From Pilaira anomala (taxonomy: Eukaryota; Mucoromycota; Mucoromycetes; Mucorales; Mucoraceae), in contig JAIXMQ010000014.1 in the NCBI GenBank assembly GCA_025716855.1, forward strand, positions 293,001-357,000: a DNA stretch of 64,000 bases, read 5' to 3'. Below are positions 49,092 through 62,589 of the stretch, one piece after another (position 1 is the first letter of the stretch; each line of letters begins with the position of its first letter). The notes under the pieces were generated by a model that saw only the letters and a program-made list of their open reading frames with translations, searched no databases and was not told where the DNA came from. The translations under genes and the position numbers were made by a program.

Positions 49092-51026
49092 ATGACTACT
49101 GACATTGAAGAATGCATTGCAAGTAATCGTCTTTACCATAATGACGCATACCACATTGTGTCGGATAGTGAAAAAACTAGAATTCAAAAGGATCTATTAC
49201 AATGGTACCATATGGAAAAAAGAATGACTATGCCCTGGAGAAAAGATAACGACAAGACTTGGGATCGTGCGGTAATTACCATTGCAAGAAAAAAGTAAAA
49301 CTATGAGTTAACCAAAGCTTTCTTTTTAAAAATCAGACCTTGGGACAAAGAGCGTACGAAGGTACAAAGATATCTGTAAAAAAAAGAAAAAGTTGATTTA
49401 TTAATTTAATTTTAGTCTGGGTTAGTGAAATCATGTTACAACAGGTACAGAAAAGCTACAGTTAAAAAAAAAAAATAGATAGATCAACTAAAAAAAAAGT
49501 ATCAAAAAGACACAAGTAGCAACTGTAATTGGGTTTTATAATCGATGGATGGAAGCATTTCCAACAATTCGAGATTTAGCAAATGCAGATATTGAAAAAG
49601 TAAATACTTTATGGGCAGGATTAGGTTATTATTCGAGAGCAAAAAGATTATGGGAAGGAGCACAAAAAGTGGTAAATGAGTTAGACGGATTGTTACCTAA
49701 CAACGCAAAAGATTTGCAAAGTGAGATTCCAGGTGTAGGAAGGTATACAGCAGGCGCTATCGCATCCATTGTGTTTGGGGAACAAACACCTGTAGTTGAC
49801 GGTAATGTTATTCGTGTCATTTCACGTTGGAGAGCTATTCATGCTGATCCTAAAAAGGCTAAAACGATCGATTTGTTCTGGAATATTGCAGCCAATATTG
49901 TACCTGATTCAAATCCTGGTGATTTTAATCAAGCCATGATGGAGTTGGGTGCTCGTATATGTACACCACAAAACCCCAACTGTACCAGTTGTCCAATAAA
50001 TACGGATTGCCGCGCTTATAATCAGTTAAATACGGTGAAATCGCTCTCCAAGAAAGGATTTTTTAATGAAAAAAAGAAAAGAAAGCAAATGGAAATTGAA
50101 CACGGTAAGTATAAAATTGTGCAACATATACGGTTCAACTAAGATAAAATAAAATACATAACAATACAGATTGTTCCACTTGTCATGAACTAGATTCTGA
50201 TCTTGTCGAAGAGAGCTATACAGTGACAAGGTAAGATCATAAAATATTTATAAAATAACTGCATTTCTTATAAAAATTCAATTATAAAGGTATCCTCTTA
50301 AAGTAGACAAAAAACCACCTAGAGATGAAGGTAATAAGCGCAGTTGATTATAAAATAATATTTTAGCTAATTTTTTTATACTTGTTCAGAATGTGCTGTT
50401 AGTATAGTTGAAAAGATCTCACCAAATCAAGAACCATTGTATTTGATATCGAAGCGACCTGAAACAGGTAATAATCGTTTATCCCCTTTACGCCAAGAAA
50501 TTGTATCTGATCGTGTAACTCGTAAATATATTACAGGTTTATTAGCCGGACTTTGGGAATTTCCTACATTAGAATTAGATACTTTAGATAGCGATTATAT
50601 AGAGAGAGCGAAAAAGTCGACACAGTATTTGAATACGCGTTACCAACTAGAATTCAAACAACCGAATAGATTTGACTTGGGGAATGTAGTGCATTTGTTC
50701 TCACATATCCGAAAAGTGTATCACATTGAATGGATTCAGTATGAACAAGATGATTTACCTACGATTGATCGTGTAACAGACGTAAAATGGGTCACCCTGA
50801 CTGAACTTAAAACCTCTCCAATTCCAACAGGATTGAAGAAGGCGTTGAAGCTCCTTGAAAATTTCAAGGTAACGAAAAGGAAATACAAGAAATATATTAT
50901 GTTTTTTAAACTTACCTCAATGTCTAGACTACGAATTCTACTACGTTAACAAAAAAGAAAGCTGTAAAGAAATCTGTAAAAACTACTAAATCTGCAAATA
51001 TTGCTTCATTTTTTAAGAAAGAATGA
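49092..51026 (+). CDS. MYH1: A/G-specific adenine DNA glycosylase (MutY homolog)
   Basis: Eight exons (49092-49271, 49337-49361, 49416-49444, 49510-50104, 50170-50230, 50290-50330, 50390-50868, 50928-51026) give 502 residues. The enzyme removes adenine mispaired with 8-oxoguanine. Motifs are MPWRKDND, VWVSEIMLQQTQVATVI with the catalytic Glu (split over three small exons), LWAGLGYYSRA, the helix-hairpin-helix IPGVGRYTAGAIAS, VVDGNVIRV with the catalytic Asp, and the iron-sulfur loop C-x6-C-x2-C-x5-C (CTPQNPNCTSCPINTDC). A NUDIX-like 8-oxoG recognition domain follows (GLLAGLWEFPT). The last exon adds a Lys-rich tail ending IASFFKKE, a PCNA-binding PIP-box-like motif. Nuclear and possibly mitochondrial location (family knowledge). 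QCR10 begins 114 bp downstream. Confidence 0.95.
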
Positions 51027-51140
51027 AACACATACACAGTAAAAATACGGACTGGGGTTTTGTTGGTAAATAAAAAAAAAGTGTTTTGTTTTTCTATCCG
51101 TTACATTTTTCTTCTTTGTTCTATTTATTTACTTCAAAAT

Positions 51141-51433
51141 ATGCGTCTTCCTGTTGCTGCTATTCGTACTTATCCCCACTATAAGTCTATCTCCCTCCCA
51201 AAAGTTATTGAACTGTAGTAAAGAGTTACTTTATTGTATCACAACATGTAATATTTAACTTTTTTACTTAATTATTTAGAGCTCCTTCTTTGGCTACTTG
51301 GGGTTTCTCTGCAGCTTCAGGGTTAGCATTGTTCGGATCTGATATCCCTCTTGTTAGAGAAGACGTCTTTGGTCGATTACCCTTGGTGGGTAAATATTTC
51401 CCTGTTAAAACCGAAAAACATGAAGAAGATTAA
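51141..51433 (+). CDS. QCR10: Ubiquinol-cytochrome c reductase subunit 10 (complex III small subunit)
   Basis: Two exons, 51141-51214 and 51280-51433, give 75 residues, the right size for Qcr10. The order is a short polar N-terminus, APSLATWGFSAASGLALFG (one transmembrane segment with the conserved AP..xxWG pattern), then a hydrophilic end with FGRLPLVGKYF, which matches the Qcr10 (I/L)P(V/L)(I/V)G.YF block. Qcr10 is a single-span subunit of mitochondrial complex III near the Rieske protein (family knowledge). It is too short for ordinary gene finders because exon 1 is 24 codons. Confidence 0.8.
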
Positions 51434-51568
51434 AAATATTCCACCGCGTTTAATTTTTCAATCACAAATAAATACTATTTATTTTTCCCTTAAATGTGCT
51501 GTTCCATATAAAAAGAAATATTTTTATAAAAAATAGTGATCGAACTTTAATATAACAACTCAAACAAT

Positions 51569-52772
51569 ATGATAGTTAATGGATTTATTATCGGCTTCTT
51601 GGCAGTAGCTATAAATTTAGTTGACTGTGATGAAATAAACTCTAGCGTGGAAGAGGCAGCAATTGTATCTTCGGTTATATACGCGCCTGTACCGACCCCA
51701 ATTGAGCGTGCATTCTATATTGAACCAAAATACACTGCAGATAATGAAGAAAAAGTTGTTTGCCATAATTATAGAACTGAATTTAACAAAAACTCAAGAG
51801 GATGGCAGGTAGAAAATAGTATGCAAGATACATATGACATTGATGAAGTAGGTCTCAGGTTAAACTTGCTACCGCCACATATCTACCATCGTACATTTGA
51901 TAAGATCAGTAAGTAAACATATACAAAAACCAGTTCAGAAAAAAAAAAGAATAAAAGAAACTAATCATCCAATTAGCTGAATTACCCTTTAACATGCACG
52001 GTGGTAGAGGGCCTACTTTAAATGCTACAACTTACATTCGATATGGTAAAGTTTCTGCAAAAATTAAATCTGCTTCTTTAGGAGGTGCAGTTACTGCTTT
52101 TATTTTGATGGCAGATGGGGGCGACGAAATTGATTTTGAATTTTTAGGTGGCGATGCCAAACATGTGCAGTAAAGTTATAAGTCAACTTAAAATATTGCA
52201 TGAAAAAAAAAATCTAATTTCTTTTTCTCGTTTTCTATGTAGGAGTAACTATTTCTGGGGAAGGACAGTTGAATATACTGTGAATGGTGGTATCCATGAT
52301 ATTCCTGGTGAAGCAGCGGATCAAGCATTCCATAAGTACACAATTGACTGGAAGCCTGATAGAATTGATTGGCTTATAGATGATAAAGTTGTTCGTTCAA
52401 AAACTAAGGCTGAAACCTGTAATAAAGAAGGCTTATGTAAATTTCCATCTCAACCGGCGTAAGTTTGTTTAACATTAATTCCTTAATATTTTTCTGACTT
52501 TTTTTTTTCGTTATGTAGACGTCTTCAGTTTGGATTATGGGACGGAAGTATAGAATCTGGTACTGCTTCATGGTCAAGAGGACCAATTGATGTAAGAGAC
52601 TTATAATTTTATACCGTTATATCTCTATTTTTTTTTTCTTTTTTTTTTTTACTAATTGAACTTGGGGATTTTATTTTCCAATCTATAGTGGTCAATGCAA
52701 CATACTATTTTTGCGCATATTGGTGAAGTTACTGTAGACTGTGATCCAACGTACAATCAAATTGTCGATTGA
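51569..52772 (+). CDS. GH16 Crh-type transglycosylase (chitin-glucan crosslinking)
   Basis: Five exons (51569-51908, 51977-52169, 52243-52458, 52519-52591, 52689-52772) give 301 residues. There is a signal peptide (MIVNGFIIGFLAVAINLVDC), an N-terminal beta domain with CHNYRTEFN, and the catalytic motif GGDEIDFEFLGG, the ExDxxE nucleophile and acid/base pair of GH16. Then come YTIDWKPDRIDWLIDDKVVR, RLQFGLWDG and a Cys-containing end (TVDCDPTYN). Crh enzymes (Crh1, Utr2, Crr1) transfer chitin to beta-1,6 and beta-1,3 glucan in the wall (family knowledge). Here there is no chitin-binding module, Ser/Thr tail or GPI signal, so it would be a soluble wall enzyme. In Mucoromycota the acceptor glycan is uncertain. 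Confidence 0.88.
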
Positions 52773-52885
52773 TGATTATTCGGAAATTTTTCTAAACTAG
52801 ACGAGAATGTCATTGTACAAGCTACAATTCCAATTTTTTGTTACTTAATTCTTATATATTTCTTCTTTTTTTTTTCTTTTAATAA

Positions 52886-54687
52886 ATGGATCTTTATTTT
52901 CATACTTCACCAAAGAAAAGAATGTTGACTTCATTTAAAAAGAAAAGATTTGGGACCTCGATTGTACCAGAGCAACAACAACGACCGGAAGAAAAGAAAG
53001 TAGTTTTAAAACCGGCACTAGTTACTGACTATTTGCATAAAAAGATTGTATCCACTCATGCTAAAAGAATTTTGAATCAGATGATTCCTTATTATACTGT
53101 CAAACAAAAGACTATCAATAGCGCCAAAACATCTGCTACAGTCTTATTTGATTCTAGTGAACATTTAAAGACAGTGTCTGCTCCACCTACACCTCCGCCT
53201 AAAAAGTCGCATACTATGCCTAGTTTAGCTATCATCACAGACCAAGATCAATTGACACAACGTGCATTACCTAAATTACCCACTTTACCCTCACTTCCAT
53301 CCGACACTTCTTTATCAATTGAAGAGAAGAAGAATACACTTACACGAGCCACAACATGGGTTGGCAACTCAATTCAAAGATGGTTATCTACTGCAGATGC
53401 AGAGGAAAGAAGGAAAATGGCAATATTAAGTAATCATTCAGAATTAGATGAAGAAGAAGAGCAAAGTATTTTATATTCTAGCAGTCTAATTACTAGTACA
53501 TTATCACAACGAATGACATTAAACTGTAGAAGTAAGTTGACAAGAACATTATACGAAATTTGAAATTACTATATAGATTAAATATATATTTTTAAAAAAA
53601 AAATAGTTTTACAGCTAACAAATCTTGCTTCGTCTAAGAGTAATATATAATATCAAACAATTCATTTACTTTAATCTAACGTATTATTTAGGCTATCAGT
53701 ATACGATGCATATGCGTGCTACAAATAATACAGTTCAAACACATACTGGTATGCTGAAAAGAATAGCAAAAGGAATTAGCGCAGCTCATCCTCGTGTAGC
53801 ACATTCATTGTAAGTAAATAATGAAGAGTGATATAGAATATATCTTATTGATTTACATATCCAAAAATATAGTGATGTGCAAGGAAGGTTTCAATTAGAA
53901 TGTACTCTGACTATCAAACCATGTTCTTCGACAAATTTTGTGAGTCGGATCAGATCTTTAGCTTCAAAAACGAATTTAGCTAGTGAAGAATATTGCGACA
54001 ATGACGATGAGGAAGATGAAGAAATTTGCTTGCGAGGTAGACTGGTATTAGATTCTGGGGTTGAACCTTTATCAGGTTTTGCCAATAAAGGAATAGGACG
54101 GTATTCGATTCAAACCTCAAATCATTTAGCGCTAGAATTGACAGCGGCATTTTGGTTAGAAGAAAATAATGATTATATTGAAGAAGATGACATATATACA
54201 CCTATTGATCAAGAAGTATTAAATTATTGTCAAGCAGGAGATTATTTAACCATTTATGTAAAAGGGGATTCCTATCCTGTAAGAAACATTTTTACAGAAA
54301 AAAAGAAAAAAAAAAAAAAGAAAATAGAAAAACTAAAAAGAAAATGTTTTTTTTTTATTACAGAAATGGGTTCGATATTGGGTAGCTTATAAGAATAGCC
54401 AACTAGTACTAAGGTTAAATGAAAGAGGAAAAGGAGAACCAGTGGATACAATTACACTTAAATCATTAACTGAAGTTAATATTAATCCAACAGACGAGAT
54501 TCAAGAGGAAATTTATTTGGGAAAAAAGTACGGTATGATATTAACGTTTGGTAAACATGATATGTATTTGTTTGCAGACAATTGTAAAAGTTTAAGATAT
54601 TGGAAATGCCTACTTGAACAACAAAAAAGCGTTACTGCGAGACCAGACAATAAGATTACAAAGAAGTACCTTTGGGTGGCGCAGTGA
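52886..54687 (+). CDS. PH-domain protein, anillin/Mid1-like candidate
   Basis: Five exons (52886-53531, 53607-53639, 53692-53809, 53873-54278, 54364-54687) give 508 residues. The N-terminal half is basic, then Pro/Ser-rich (SAPPTPPPKKS, KLPTLPSLPSD) and acidic. The middle (DVQGRFQLECTLTIKP... GRLVLDSG) is predicted beta-rich, and the C-terminus is a PH domain: AGDYLTIYVKGDSYPKWVRYWVAYKNSQLVLRL-type start, DTITLKSLTEV, and the closing helix RYWKCLLEQQ with the conserved Trp. A beta domain followed by a C-terminal PH domain is the plan of anillin-like cytokinesis scaffolds (family knowledge), but similarity is weak and other PH proteins are possible. Exon 2 is 33 bases. The ATG lies 113 bp after the Crh stop. 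Confidence 0.7.
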
Positions 54688-54867
54688 GATTACTATTTAC
54701 TATTGGATAATAAAATTTTTTTTTTCCCTTTTTCTATGTTGGATTACCGTTTTTGGCTAAAGAGCTAAAAAAGAAAAAAAAGAGAAAAAGGGCTTAATTT
54801 TTTCTTTACCCCCTTTTTTTTTTTTTTTTTTTTTTTTTCGAAAAAATAATTTCATTTTTAGAAAAAT
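54688..54867 (+). promoter_or_regulatory. DED1 promoter with T tract
   Basis: The spacer is only 180 bp and includes a 25-base T run at 54814-54838 on the coding strand, ending 29 bp upstream of the DED1 ATG. Confidence 0.5.
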
Positions 54868-56937
<2,070 letters not shown>

Positions 56938-57328
56938 ACAAAACTTTTTAATTTTATCCTATTCTTTATTATAGATTTTTTTCATAAATACTTTTTCCCC
57001 CTCCCTTTTTTCTCTCTCTCTCTCCCTCTCTCTCTCCTCCTTTTTCTCCGTATTTTCCTCCCCCTTCGCTCACTTCTCTCTCTTTTTTAGTTATTTTTTT
57101 GTAAAAATCCCTTTTTTCATTTTCTTTTTTTTTGTTCATTTCCCTTTACCCTAAAAAAAAAATTCACTCATAGTGTAGATGTAAATATTATTTAAAAAAA
57201 GAGAATATCATAAATAAATAAATAAAAAAGAAATTCCTTTAACCCATTAAAAAAAAAAAACGTATCAAAAAAAATTTTTTTTAAAAATGAATAGATATAT
57301 ATGTATGCAGTAGTTGTTTATTTATAAA
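56938..57328. other. Convergent 3' region between DED1 and HOOK genes
   Basis: Pyrimidine-rich on the plus strand (CT-rich at about 56995-57100), then A-rich. Should hold the DED1 3' UTR and terminator and the HOOK 3' UTR. No gene seen. Confidence 0.55.
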
Positions 57329-60323
57329 TTAACGACGCTTGAGTTGGTTATCAAGAGTACGTCTTTGATTACCAAGCCATGAACTTGGGAAAGATTTTGC
57401 ACCAACAATCTCCTTATTACTCTTTCTAGATAAATCGTACCATGCTGAAATCATGAGTTGTTGTTCACGACGTGATTGAAGACGTGTTTCATGAAGTTGC
57501 TTCTTGATTCTTTCTAATTCTTCTTCGCGAAGTGCTGCTTCAGCCTGTAAAGATGTAACTGCTTCATCAAAATTTCCAGCTTGATCACCCAATTTTGATT
57601 CTTTGAGCATCTTATCTTGTTGCTTAATGAACTAGAGGATAAAGATTTTTTTTTAGTTTACAAAATAAAAGACTGGTTGAGTAAGTATTGTTACCTCCTT
57701 AGCTTTTCTATGCTTGACATTAAGTTCATGCAATTGCTCCTGCAATTGAATAATTTGTTGTTGCAAGTGGGCATTATGTTGTTTGAAAGGTTCGTCATCC
57801 TTTGCTTCAAATGCAGCCAAAGAAGCCTTCATCTCACTATTTAATCTTTCCTTTTCTAACAAAAGATCTTTTTGTTCGATACTTTGACTTTGCAACAAAT
57901 CTTTTTCTAACAAGAGCTTATTGATATCTTGTAATTGTTTCTTGGTTTGCTCTTCCAAGTACTTTGATTTTTCGTCCATAGCATCGTGTTTACTACGAAT
58001 ATCATCCATGCCTTCTTCGTATCTACCTTCTGCTATTCTTCTTTCTAACTTGGCAATGGTTTCATTCAAGGATTTGATTTGCTTTTCAAGATCATTCGAG
58101 TGAAGACGAAGGGAGAGGGTATGTTCCGATTGATCTAATAAAGCATCTGGAATACCTTGACGAATACGTGCCATATCACTTTGTAATATATCACGATCTT
58201 TACATGCTTCAAGGTAGCTCTTTTCAAACTGGTTCTTGAGTCGATTTGCATCATCAAGTAAATGTTCAAGAACAACTATTTTGGGGTTATGACCTGCTGC
58301 TTGTTCTTCTTTTACTGTTCTGAGTTCACGTTCAAGACGACGTTTGGATAATTTGCTATAAACTAGATGAGTTTTTTTTTTTTTCTTTTTTTTTTTATAA
58401 AAAAAAAAAAAAATAACTTACAGTTCAGTGAAATTGGTTTCTTTTAATGAATCTTCCAGTGAATCATTCAAGTTATAATCGTCAAGTTCCATGTCTTCAG
58501 CCTCATTTGAAACTGTTCGTTGCAACACTGGTCTTTCAGATGAAGTCACTATAGATACGTGTTAGAATTCTTTAAAAAAAAAAAAAATAGAAGCATGTTT
58601 AAAAAACTCACTTCCAAGTTGAGCTTCTTGTAGATTATCTTCTAATGAATGAATACGATCCATATCTCTTGATTTATCAGCTTCTAATACTTCCACTTTT
58701 TTATTAGTTTGATCTAATTCATACTCGAGTTTGTTTTTCTCTCTCAGTAATTCATTGTTCTTTGTTTCCAAATTAGCTACTTGATCTTTATAGGAATCCA
58801 TTAATGTTTTGAAAGCAAGCACATTTCGATATTGATCTTCAATTTCTTGGTTACGATTGATTAATTCATGATTTGCTGTCTCCAACTCTTTTACTTCTTT
58901 CCTCAAATTCGCGCTCTCTTCTAATTTCTTCTTGTATTTTTCAATTACATTTTCTGCTTTTTGTAGTTTTTCGGCTGTGTGTCTATATTCATCCAATTGA
59001 TCTTTTAATCGAATAGCTTGCTCTTCATATCTTTGAAGTGTCTCGTTCTATTGTATTATTTTGTAAATAAAAAAATTAAATAAATAAAGCTTCAAGTAAA
59101 CTTACACGATGAGTTAATTGTTTAATTTGTGAATTTTGATCTTCTAATCGAATTTCTTGTTCTTGTCGAATATCTTCACTCTTTTGTCTATATTACAAAC
59201 GAGTTAACAAAGCATATATATATATGTATATATAAATATAAATCTTACAAATCTCGCTTTACAAAACCTAATTCGGTTCGAACAACATGCTCAGTTTTTC
59301 CATTTTCCTGCGCTTGAGCAACAGCTGTATCCATATCTTTTAATCTGTCTTGTAAATCTTGTTTATCGCTTTCTAATTTGTCCTATTTAAAAAGAGAGAT
59401 TTAACTAACTGAATAGAATTGATGGTTGGGGGTTTTTCTTACATATTTATTTAAAAGTGCTGAATGTTTTTCGATCAATTGTTTATTTTGAATTTCAAGT
59501 TCTTCTTTTTCTTTTGAAACTCTAGATAATTCACTTTGACTTCTATAAGTTCCATCATCTACATAGGAACTACTTGAATTATTATCCATTTCCATATTAG
59601 GTTCAGTATTGATACGTTTAATGACCTATACAAATACTGTTAGTTTTCTTTCTTTCTTTCTAAATTATGTTATGATTTACTTGATCAATTGAAATCATAA
59701 TATATTCTTGTTGTTGTGGTAATAATTGTGTCTGAATTGCTTGAATATATTTCTCATTATCAGGACAAAAGACTGCAATGTATAAAATCAATTTACACAG
59801 TAACAAAATTTCTTGTGTGTCTGAATCTTTTGCGATCGCGGCCAAATCAACTACAGGTAATTTTGAGAAATCTAAACTGAGCATATCTTCATAATAACGT
59901 GAGAGTAATTTGTATAATTTTTTTAAATTGGCGTTTTTCAGGACCCAATTACTTCCTACGTCGGCAGAACGAATTAACTTGAAATATCTTGGGTCACTAA
60001 AAATAAATAAATAAATAAAAAAAAAAAAAAGGTGTTAAAGAAAAAAAAGTTTAAAGCGCACATAAACACACTAAACGCGAAAGGGTCATAGTCAGGTTCA
60101 TTACATGTCTGCCAGTACTTCAAATAAGGTTATACCATCCGCTAAATCTTGAAAAGAATCAACTTTATGAGTGACCGCCCCAAATGTATTGATCTTTACA
60201 AATTAAAAAAAAAAAAAAAGGTTAAATTAGAGTGCTTATTTTAAAAAAAAAAAAGAAGAAAATTGAATTTACCCAAGTTATGAAAGCTGCTGCCGCAATT
60301 TCTTTTGAATCATGGTCCATCAT
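57329..60323 (-). CDS. HOOK-family dynein adaptor (HookA-like)
   Basis: Ten exons (60323-60273, 60193-60105, 59996-59681, 59625-59443, 59382-59249, 59187-59106, 59047-58612, 58548-58422, 58355-57695, 57631-57329) give 793 residues. The N-terminal 160 residues form a calponin-homology-like Hook domain: AAAFITWINTFGAV, DSFQDLADGITLFEVL, DVGSNWVLKNANLKKLYKLL, and the Hook-domain helix region LLLCKLILYIAVFCPDNEKYI. Residues about 190-740 are nearly continuous coiled coil, and the C-terminus (SWLGNQRRTLDNQLKRR) is the fungal Hook tail. HookA links cytoplasmic dynein-dynactin to early endosomes through FTS/FHIP in filamentous fungi (family knowledge). Two adjacent ATGs (60323 and 60320) are possible starts. 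A 29-base A run at 60481-60509 gives a T tract in its promoter. Confidence 0.93.
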
Positions 60324-60477
60324 TTTATTGAGAATAAAAAAGAATCTTTTTGTTTTGTTTTTTCACACATAACTTTTTAAGGAGTTTTGTCTATTTTTAA
60401 CCAATCGTATGACGTACTTTTAATAAAAAAAACTTTTTTATTTTCTCGTGCAGAGGAAACAAAAAAGTTAAAAGTGC

Positions 60478-60480
<3 letters not shown>

Positions 60481-60509
<29 letters not shown>
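60481..60509 (-). repeat. 29-base A run (T tract on the HOOK coding strand)
   Basis: Located about 160-190 bp upstream of the HOOK start codon. Confidence 0.8.
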
Positions 60510-60512
<3 letters not shown>

Positions 60513-61560
60513 ATATAATACATGTCTTTTGTCTTTTTACCTTATTTAAATGAAAACCAAATGCTGGTATCAACAGAAATTAAATGTATTAGAAAAAAAA
60601 AAAAAATGATCAATTGGTGAAAATGTAAATTTTAACCTATAATTTGTAAAAAAAAAAAAATAGAAAACAGCTTTTTGCTTTCGTTACACCACTTGGTGTT
60701 GGGTGATCTTTTAAGCTCTTTAAACCTCCTTGCGGCCCTATAATCTTTCAGTGAAAGAAGGAAGAACCTCCCTTCCATTAAACAAGTACGTTTAGTTTTC
60801 TGCCAACTTTGTAGATACTTTTGAGAGAAAACGTGTCATTGTACAAATAAAATGCCTCCTTTTCTTATTATGTTGTATCAAGCTAAACATGAGAAAAATA
60901 GTCGGTTAAAGTGGTTCCTGATTACAAAGCTGCTGCATAAAAATTATTTGGTAAATAGCAAATGACATCATCTTACGCTTACTTTGGGAAAAATATTTTA
61001 GCCAATCAAATATTCTGAAAAAATGTCGGAAAAGTTATTCCCGAACTTTGGACTTTTCAAAAATCATGAATGTACAAATGTACATATGTACAGTACATAC
61101 ATAGCAATAGATACTTCAACAAAAATATAGTTTCATTTAACTTTTATATCATTGGAAAGAGCGCAAAATTCTATATTTTGAAACCATTTTTATAATTTTA
61201 TAATAGTTAAACAAAAAGATTCATATATAGGTACCAAAACCTAATTTCTTTGACATGATGCGTAAATAAAACCATCACATGTAATGTTTATAATAGGGAC
61301 ATAGAAACCAATTGAGAGTAGTACTCAGTAAAAGTATTGCTGTAAGTAAAAAAAATGAAAGAGGTAGTTAATAAAGAATTTTTTAATTATAAGAGCATGT
61401 TTGTTAAAGGTTATAGTGATTCACTTGATCATTTTATTTATTCGGTAGTACAAAAAAAAAGAACCTGTATAATTACAAAGTCTTTATAAGATGATCATTT
61501 CGTACACCCACTCAAGTATGGTAAAAGATATATTTGTGTATATATATATATATAATCCTG

Positions 61561-61564
<4 letters not shown>

Positions 61565-61597
<33 letters not shown>
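61565..61597. repeat. (AG)n microsatellite
   Basis: 33-base uninterrupted AG run. A second, 25-base AG run lies at 62084-62108 in the same spacer. Confidence 0.9.
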
Positions 61598-61599
<2 letters not shown>

Positions 61600-62346
61600 T
61601 TTTTCCTCTGCCCCTTTTTTAACCGAAGAAAACTTCATTATTTCAGGAGTCCCCTTTTATTTTTCACAACAGTTTCGTCTTTTTTTTTTTCCAGGGATAA
61701 TAAAAAACTATATTTTCTAAATATATCTATATAATATGAAAAATAAAGATGATGCTTCGTAATTTAGGTATTTTAGCACATAAAAAAGAGCACTTATTTC
61801 ATGTTACACGCGATCAAGTTCCTGCTAACTAAATAATTACCAAAAAAAAAAACCTGTGTATAAATGCATATAACATTATAGCGAGAACAATACCTAGAGA
61901 GATTTAAATTTACAATATGTAATATTATATTTTTACATGGTTCAAATATTTAATGTGGGAACCTCATTTTTGTTTTTGTAGTGTTGCTGCACTTCTATTT
62001 ATATATCTATTAAAGCAAATGTTGAAGATCAATCACATAATTTGCTGACAGAAAAAAAAAATTGAATGACATTTTGTCAATTAAGAGAGAGAGAGAGAGA
62101 GAGAGAGACAAATGTACGATTAAATAATCTTAGATACATTGATGCATAATAAATAAGTATGAGTCAATAACAGTGTAATACAAACGTAAATGGTGATATT
62201 GAATAATTAATATGTATTTTTTTTATTTTTGTTTTTTATTTTTTTTGGTGGATACAAAGGAATAGAGGATATTAAAATAATACAGTGAGTGTGGGGATAT
62301 AAATATAGTGTGTGTGTGCATATAATTTTTTTTTTTTTTTTTTTTT

Positions 62347-62545
62347 TTAGGCCAGAATGACTTCGGAAGGTTTAACAAAGATACCTTTATTCGGTAAGGT
62401 AGTAAAATAGCGTTGTCCACCTATTGAACCATCATTTGTTCCAACTAATGATAACATGATTAAATATATTTGTACAAAAAAAAAAAAAAAAATACATGTG
62501 TGTAATGTACAACGTACCAATTCTGTCCAACTCGACACCCAAGAT

Positions 62546-62589
<44 letters not shown>

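Larger units (their letters stand above)
60324..62346. other. Intergenic region between HOOK and BTB/CAP-Gly genes
   Basis: AT-rich, with an A run at 60481-60509 and (AG)n microsatellites at 61565-61597 and 62084-62108. Around 61068-61110 short TACAT/GTACA-rich palindromic strings cluster. No coding or RNA gene was recognised. Confidence 0.55.

Noticed and set aside
58355..58362. Alternative acceptor CTAG seven bases upstream in HOOK exon 9
   Set aside because: Using it creates an immediate TAG stop, so only the TATAG acceptor is viable.
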